This document shows, one piece after another, positions 60,416 to 64,000 of a stretch of DNA of 64,000 nt. The stretch is from positions 24,957 through 88,956 of the forward strand of contig JAEWJH010000039.1 in the NCBI GenBank assembly GCA_023386635.1, written 5' to 3'. The position numbers were made by a program, and so were the translations under genes. Source of the DNA: Pseudomonadota bacterium. GTDB taxonomy: Bacteria > Pseudomonadota > Alphaproteobacteria > Rhizobiales > Xanthobacteraceae. Each line of letters starts with the position of its first letter. The first letter of the stretch is position 1. The notes under the pieces are model-generated. The model worked only from the letters and a program-made list of their open reading frames with translations, was not told the DNA's origin and ran no database searches.

Positions 60416-61461
60416 CTTGCCACCCGCACACCCGGCGGGCCGGATTCCGTGTAGCCGACGATCTTTGCCGCCGGATAACCCGCTTCAATGATCGACTTCA
60501 GCACCGCTTGCGCATCCTTCGCCGCGCAGGACACCAGCAAGCCGCCGGAGGTCTGCGGGTCGGCCAGCAGATCGCGCTGCCAGTCCGGCATGCCGGCCGG
60601 CAGCGACACCGCGTTGCCGTAGCTCGCCCAGTTGCGCTTCGACGCGCCGGTGATGAAGCCAGCCTGCGCCAGTTTATTGGCGTGGGCGAACAGCGGCACG
60701 TCGGCAGCCTTGATCACCGCGGTGAGGTTCGATCCGCGCGCCAGTTCGAGGCCGTGGCCAAGGAGGCCGAAGCCGGTGACGTCGGTGATCGCATGCACGG
60801 CGGGATTGGCCGACAGCTCGCCGCCGATGCGGTTGAGCAGCGTGGTCGACGCCACCATCTCGGCGTAGCCGGCGCCGTCCAGTTCGCCCTTCTTGATAGC
60901 AGCGGAGTAGATGCCGACGCCGAGCGCCTTGGTGAGGATCAGCGCGTCGCCCGGTTTCGCATCCGCGTTGCGGCGCACCTGTTCGGGCCGGCAGATGCCG
61001 ATGGCGACGAGGCCATAGATCGGCTCGGGCGCGTCGATCGAATGCCCGCCGGCGACCGGAATGCCGGCGGCGGCGCACACCGATGCGCCGCCCTTGAGAA
61101 TCTCGCGCACCACGTCGGTGGAGATCTTGTCGAGCGGCATGCCGAGGATCGCCAGCGCCATGACCGGCTTGGCGCCCATGGCGTAGACGTCGGAGATCGC
61201 ATTGGTCGCGGCGATGCGCCCGAAGTCGTAAGGATCGTCAACCACCGGCATGAAGAAGTCAGTAGTGGCGACGATGCAGGTGTTTTCGTCGACCTGCCAG
61301 ACGGCGGCGTCATCGCCGGTCTCGGTGCCGACCAGCAATTGCTTGAACGGGGACGCGATCGGCTGATCGGCCAGCAGTTCCTGCAGCACGGCGGGCGCGA
61401 GCTTGCAGCCGCAGCCGCCGCCATGGGCGAGGCTGGTCAGCTTGATGATCGGGGCGTTCAT
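60412..61461 (-). CDS. selD: Selenide, water dikinase (selenophosphate synthetase)
   Basis: 349 residues from the ATG at 61461 (GGAGAA upstream); the frame continues upstream without a site. Makes selenophosphate from selenide and ATP. Catalytic HGGGCGCKLAPAVL at residues 13-24 places the active-site cysteine at position 17, as in E. coli; it is cysteine, not selenocysteine. Other landmarks are VGTETGDDAAVWQ, FFMPVVDDPYDFGRIAATNAISDVYAMGA, GGHSIDAPEPIYG and ITDVTGFGLLGHGLELA. Convergent to the gcvH-like gene and sharing a CTAG stop palindrome; transcribed from its own promoter in the region around 61500-61660. Confidence 0.96.
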   Translation of the reverse strand: MNAPIIKLTSLAHGGGCGCKLAPAVLQELLADQPIASPFKQLLVGTETGDDAAVWQVDENTCIVATTDFFMPVVDDPYDFGRIAATNAISDVYAMGAKPVMALAILGMPLDKISTDVVREILKGGASVCAAAGIPVAGGHSIDAPEPIYGLVAIGICRPEQVRRNADAKPGDALILTKALGVGIYSAAIKKGELDGAGYAEMVASTTLLNRIGGELSANPAVHAITDVTGFGLLGHGLELARGSNLTAVIKAADVPLFAHANKLAQAGFITGASKRNWASYGNAVSLPAGMPDWQRDLLADPQTSGGLLVSCAAKDAQAVLKSIIEAGYPAAKIVGYTESGPPGVRVAS

Positions 61462-61667
61462 GGCCGGTTCTCCATAGTCCTTGCAGTGAAATCGACTTTC
61501 GATGTCGCGCCGCGCCGCGGCAGGTTCACCGGCAATCCGCGCGCTGCGCGGAGCGGAGAGAATATGTCGCGAGATTAGTCCGGAAAAGACGGCCGAAGCA
61601 ATCGGCGACACATTCGCTTCGGCTGATGCGGGCGCGCATAAGCTGGCGCCCGCATCTCCGTTTCGGG

Positions 61668-62996
61668 TCAGACCGTCAGGAAGTCGTCGTACATCCGCTT
61701 CGCCCACTGGAAGTCTTCCTCCAGCAGATCGGGAGAGCGGATATCGACGTCGAGCTGCGTCTGCTTGATCTGGCCATCCGGCAGGAATTCGTAGTCGAAC
61801 TGCACCGAGATCGCTTCACGCGGATCGCCGTTGACCAGCATGTAGCAGAGGTTGTCGGGCAGCAGGGCTTTGACCTCCTGACCGGCGATGCGCTGGCCGA
61901 TATAGGTCGCGACGATCTTGCCGACGAAGTTCGCCACATGCGCGCTCTTGGGATAGTGACCGAACAGCTTCGACACCGGCCCCATCGAGTCGCCGACGAT
62001 GTAGACGCTGTCGTCGCCGTTCGCGTGGAACATCTTGTTGTGCATGTCGGCCCAGGTCGTGGGCTTGCCATCCGGCGTCTTGCCGATCAGGTCGGCCTGC
62101 CAGACGAGATTGCCGGCCTGATGCGGCGGCATCAGGACAGCATCGTCGAACTTGAACTCGCCGGCCTTGGTCTTGATGACCTTGTTGAACGGATCGACCT
62201 CGTTGACGCCGGCATTCGGGACATACTGGATGATGTCCGGATAAAGCTCCTCGAACGCCGCCTTGAAGCCGCCGCCGATCGGCATGATCCGCGGCTTCGG
62301 ATCGAGGATCACGATCTTCGCCGGAATTTTGTTGGTCTTGAAGTACCACGCCATGATGCAGGCGCGCTCGTAAGGCGAGGGCGGACAACGGTGCGGCGGT
62401 GGCGGCAAGGTCATCACCATGGTGCCGCCCTTGAAGTTGCGGACCTTCTGCTTGAGCGCCATCGCTTCCGCGCTCGGGATATAAGCCGAGGGGAACTGCG
62501 TGCGCGTATAGTCCGCGGCCTTCTGGTCGTTGCCGAACCAGACATCGTAGGCGTTGCGGATGCCATCGGAGAGGATGAGGTAGTCGTAAGAGATCGCGCC
62601 TTTCGACGTGCGCACGATCTTCTTGTCGCGCTCGATCTGCATGACCTCGGTCTGCACCAGCGAATAGCCGTATTTCTGCGCCGGCCCGAGCATGTCGTGC
62701 ATCAGATAGGCATTGTCGACGATGTCGATCAGCCATTTGTTGCTGATCGGGCACGACCAGAAGAACGGATTGCGCTCGAGCACAACGACCTCGGCATTCG
62801 GCGCCTTGTCGCGCAGATGCCGTGCGGCGGACAGGCCGCCCCAGCCGCCGCCCGCGATCACGACGCGCGGCCCTTTGCCTTTCGGCATCAGTTCCGTGCT
62901 GGCGGTGATGAGCGTTGGCGCGGCCAACGCAGGTGCAGCGGCCGCGACGGAGATCGCACCGGCCGACGCACCAAGAAATCCGCGACGATTGAACAT
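61668..62996 (-). CDS. Tat-exported flavocytochrome c sulfide dehydrogenase flavoprotein-like (SoxF/FccB-type)
   Basis: 442 residues. N-terminal Tat signal NRRGFLGASAGAISVAAAAPALA. FAD-binding RVVIAGGGWGGLSAARHLRD; a cysteine in FWSCPISNKW occupies the place where FccB binds FAD covalently. The redox cysteines appear to be HRCPPSPYERA and DNLCYML, and the C-terminus includes the FCSD C-terminal domain (ISVQFDYEFLPDGQ). GGGAGGG precedes the start. No cytochrome c subunit (FccA) gene adjoins, so it may act as an independent sulfide, polysulfide or selenide-handling oxidoreductase, or pair with a distant cytochrome. Sulfide:quinone reductase is the closest alternative. Confidence 0.83.
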   Translation of the reverse strand: MFNRRGFLGASAGAISVAAAAPALAAPTLITASTELMPKGKGPRVVIAGGGWGGLSAARHLRDKAPNAEVVVLERNPFFWSCPISNKWLIDIVDNAYLMHDMLGPAQKYGYSLVQTEVMQIERDKKIVRTSKGAISYDYLILSDGIRNAYDVWFGNDQKAADYTRTQFPSAYIPSAEAMALKQKVRNFKGGTMVMTLPPPPHRCPPSPYERACIMAWYFKTNKIPAKIVILDPKPRIMPIGGGFKAAFEELYPDIIQYVPNAGVNEVDPFNKVIKTKAGEFKFDDAVLMPPHQAGNLVWQADLIGKTPDGKPTTWADMHNKMFHANGDDSVYIVGDSMGPVSKLFGHYPKSAHVANFVGKIVATYIGQRIAGQEVKALLPDNLCYMLVNGDPREAISVQFDYEFLPDGQIKQTQLDVDIRSPDLLEEDFQWAKRMYDDFLTV

Positions 62997-63283
62997 CGCA
63001 TCCCTCCCGGATTGATTGTCTGGATTGGTCGACCGACCGGCTGCGCTTCGCCGATTGAATCAAACGAGCGCAATGATGGAACTCTAGGAAGAGGGCGCGC
63101 CAGTTGTCAATGCGACGCCGGGCAGCGCCTGCATGATCGCGTGACAATCGAGATTGGCTATCGACTGATTTTCAATGCCGTTGGTCCAAGGCAACGCTCG
63201 TTCAGGTGAAAGCGTTGACGTCGGGAATGCGCGCTCAGTCGTTGATCGATCAACAGCGCGTCCGCATCAGAAGGACGATCATC

Positions 63284-63430
63284 ATGCCCTCGAAACAGCA
63301 CGTTGAAAATGAAAAGTCCGGCCAGCAAGGCACCCATGAACCTTGGAAAAAGCCGGGACAGTCATCTCAGGATCCAAACTCAAATCCGCCCCAGGAGCCG
63401 CGGACGGACAAAGACCAGAAGACGGCATGA
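63284..63430 (+). CDS. Small hydrophilic protein, unknown
   Basis: 48 residues from the ATG at 63284 with AGAAGGA upstream. Very polar, glutamine/proline/lysine rich (PSKQHVENEKSGQQGTHEPWKKPGQ), no hydrophobic core, probably disordered. Similar short stress-associated proteins occur in Rhizobiales next to DUF892 ferritin-like genes, as here, but I cannot name a family. A perfect hairpin at 63483 follows. Confidence 0.45.
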   Translation: MPSKQHVENEKSGQQGTHEPWKKPGQSSQDPNSNPPQEPRTDKDQKTA

Positions 63431-63482
63431 ACGGTGGCCGACTGGGTGTCGGCGTCCGTCATGCAAAATAATGGCTCGGGAC

Positions 63483-63510
63483 GGTCCGCCGGCGCAACAA
63501 CCGGCGGACC
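63483..63510. terminator. Perfect hairpin between the small gene and the YciF-like gene, weak terminator
   Basis: GGTCCGCCGG pairs perfectly with CCGGCGGACC around a CGCAACAA loop, followed by no T tract. It separates two convergent genes and may terminate from either side with Rho or structure alone. Confidence 0.5.
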
Positions 63511-63543
63511 TCATGGGCATCATGCTGGGAAGGCCGACGGCCT

Positions 63544-64000
63544 TTAAGCCGCCTCGGCGGCTGCGTTGACGGCCGACTCAGCCAGCTTCGTCAGCGCCTG
63601 ATCGGTTTTCTCTTCCTCGCCGAGCGTGGCCTTGAGCAGTTTCGCGGCATCCTGGTTGCCAAGCTGCTCGGCCCACGCCACCAGCGTTCCGTAACGGCTG
63701 ATTTCATAGTGCTCGACGGCCTGCGCGGCGGCGAGGAGGCCAGCGTCGAGGGCGGGCGAATCCTGGTATTCCTCCATGATCTCCTTGCCCTCTTCGATGA
63801 TGCCTTCGATGGCGTCGCACTTCTTGCCCTGGGGCTTGGCGTCGATGGTTTTGAACACGTCTTCCAGCCGGGCCACCTGTTCCTCGGTTTCCCCGTGATG
63901 CTTTTCGAACGCCGCCTTCAGATCATCCGACTGGGCGGCCTTGGCCATTTTCGGCAGGGTGGTGAGGATCTTCTTCTCGGCGTAGTAGATGTCTTTCAGC
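63544..64000 (-). CDS. DUF892 (YciE/YciF-like) ferritin-like protein, truncated by the window edge
   Basis: The frame is open to the right edge; translation read inward from there gives LKDIYYAEKKILTTLPKMAKAAQSDDLKA, an N-terminal part of the family. The rest of the four-helix bundle is complete: FEKHHGETEEQVARLEDVF with the ExxH-type metal residues, IEGIIEEGKEIMEEY and AVEHYEISRYGTLVAWAEQLG. About 151 residues are visible and only the first ten or so are likely missing. YciF-like proteins are induced by stress; function unproven. Confidence 0.88.
   Translation of the reverse strand, partial: LKDIYYAEKKILTTLPKMAKAAQSDDLKAAFEKHHGETEEQVARLEDVFKTIDAKPQGKKCDAIEGIIEEGKEIMEEYQDSPALDAGLLAAAQAVEHYEISRYGTLVAWAEQLGNQDAAKLLKATLGEEEKTDQALTKLAESAVNAAAEAA

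Overview
The window reads as a chromosomal segment of a high-GC alphaproteobacterium, most likely a member of the Hyphomicrobiales (Rhizobiales) in the Bradyrhizobium/Rhodopseudomonas/Pseudolabrys neighbourhood. This is inferred from gene content: the long-form dCTP deaminase, a SAM-II riboswitch in front of metZ, 5-aminolevulinate synthase of the Shemin type, a twin-membrane HIG1-like protein beside PduO and etfBA, several TTT-type solute receptors and FCD-type GntR regulators, and palindromic intergenic repeats. I cannot name the species from sequence alone.

Layout. 0-7.5 kb: end of a receiver-domain protein, metZ under a SAM-II riboswitch, dcd, and a small catabolic/uptake block (NTF2-like protein, solute receptor, deacetylase-like hydrolase, GntR regulator) around an AT-rich palindrome. 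7.8-10.3 kb: tRNA-Gly(CCC) and tex. 10.5-16.1 kb: an alpha/beta hydrolase, a Rieske dioxygenase (alpha and beta subunits), a glutamine-synthetase-like ligase and a divergent LysR regulator, a set resembling aniline-type oxygenation systems. 16-23.7 kb: deacetylase, SCO-type copper chaperone, membrane glycosyltransferase, cobalamin adenosyltransferase, etfBA and 3-hydroxybutyryl-CoA dehydrogenase. 23.7-25.2 kb: a gene-free, repeat-rich stretch that also holds a hairpin-rich element. 25.2-37.6 kb: a giant SSS-type hybrid histidine kinase, an AbrB-type membrane protein, hemA, a NUDIX hydrolase and a nucleotide-sugar/glycan block. 37.7-42.4 kb: a fatty-acid modification block (DUF2177, FAD desaturase-like protein, DUF1365, CFA-synthase-like methyltransferase) followed by a Crp/Fnr regulator. 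42.5-47.6 kb: CDF transporter, FAD monooxygenase, nucleoside deaminase, TusA-like protein, transglutaminase-like protein and TlpA-like thioredoxin.

The most striking part is 47.9-63 kb, a formate dehydrogenase and selenium island. fdnG carries an in-frame TGA for selenocysteine at residue 200 with a SECIS-like hairpin just 3' of it. It is followed without major gaps by fdnH, fdnI, fdhE, selA, a Sel1-repeat gene, selB, the tRNA-Sec gene, two unrecognised genes, a lipoate-ligase-like gene, a DsrE-like gene and a GcvH-like lipoyl carrier gene; selD and a Tat-exported flavocytochrome-c-sulfide-dehydrogenase-like flavoprotein lie convergent to it. The island therefore encodes the selenoenzyme together with SelA, SelB, SelD and tRNA-Sec. 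Two points deserve a second look. The tRNA-Sec gene lies entirely inside the open 3' end of the selB reading frame, so making the tRNA and keeping the selB stop codon on the same transcript should be mutually exclusive. A lipoyl-carrier/ligase/DsrE module reminiscent of lipoate-dependent sulfur oxidation is fused into the selenium operon without any Hdr-like genes in view.
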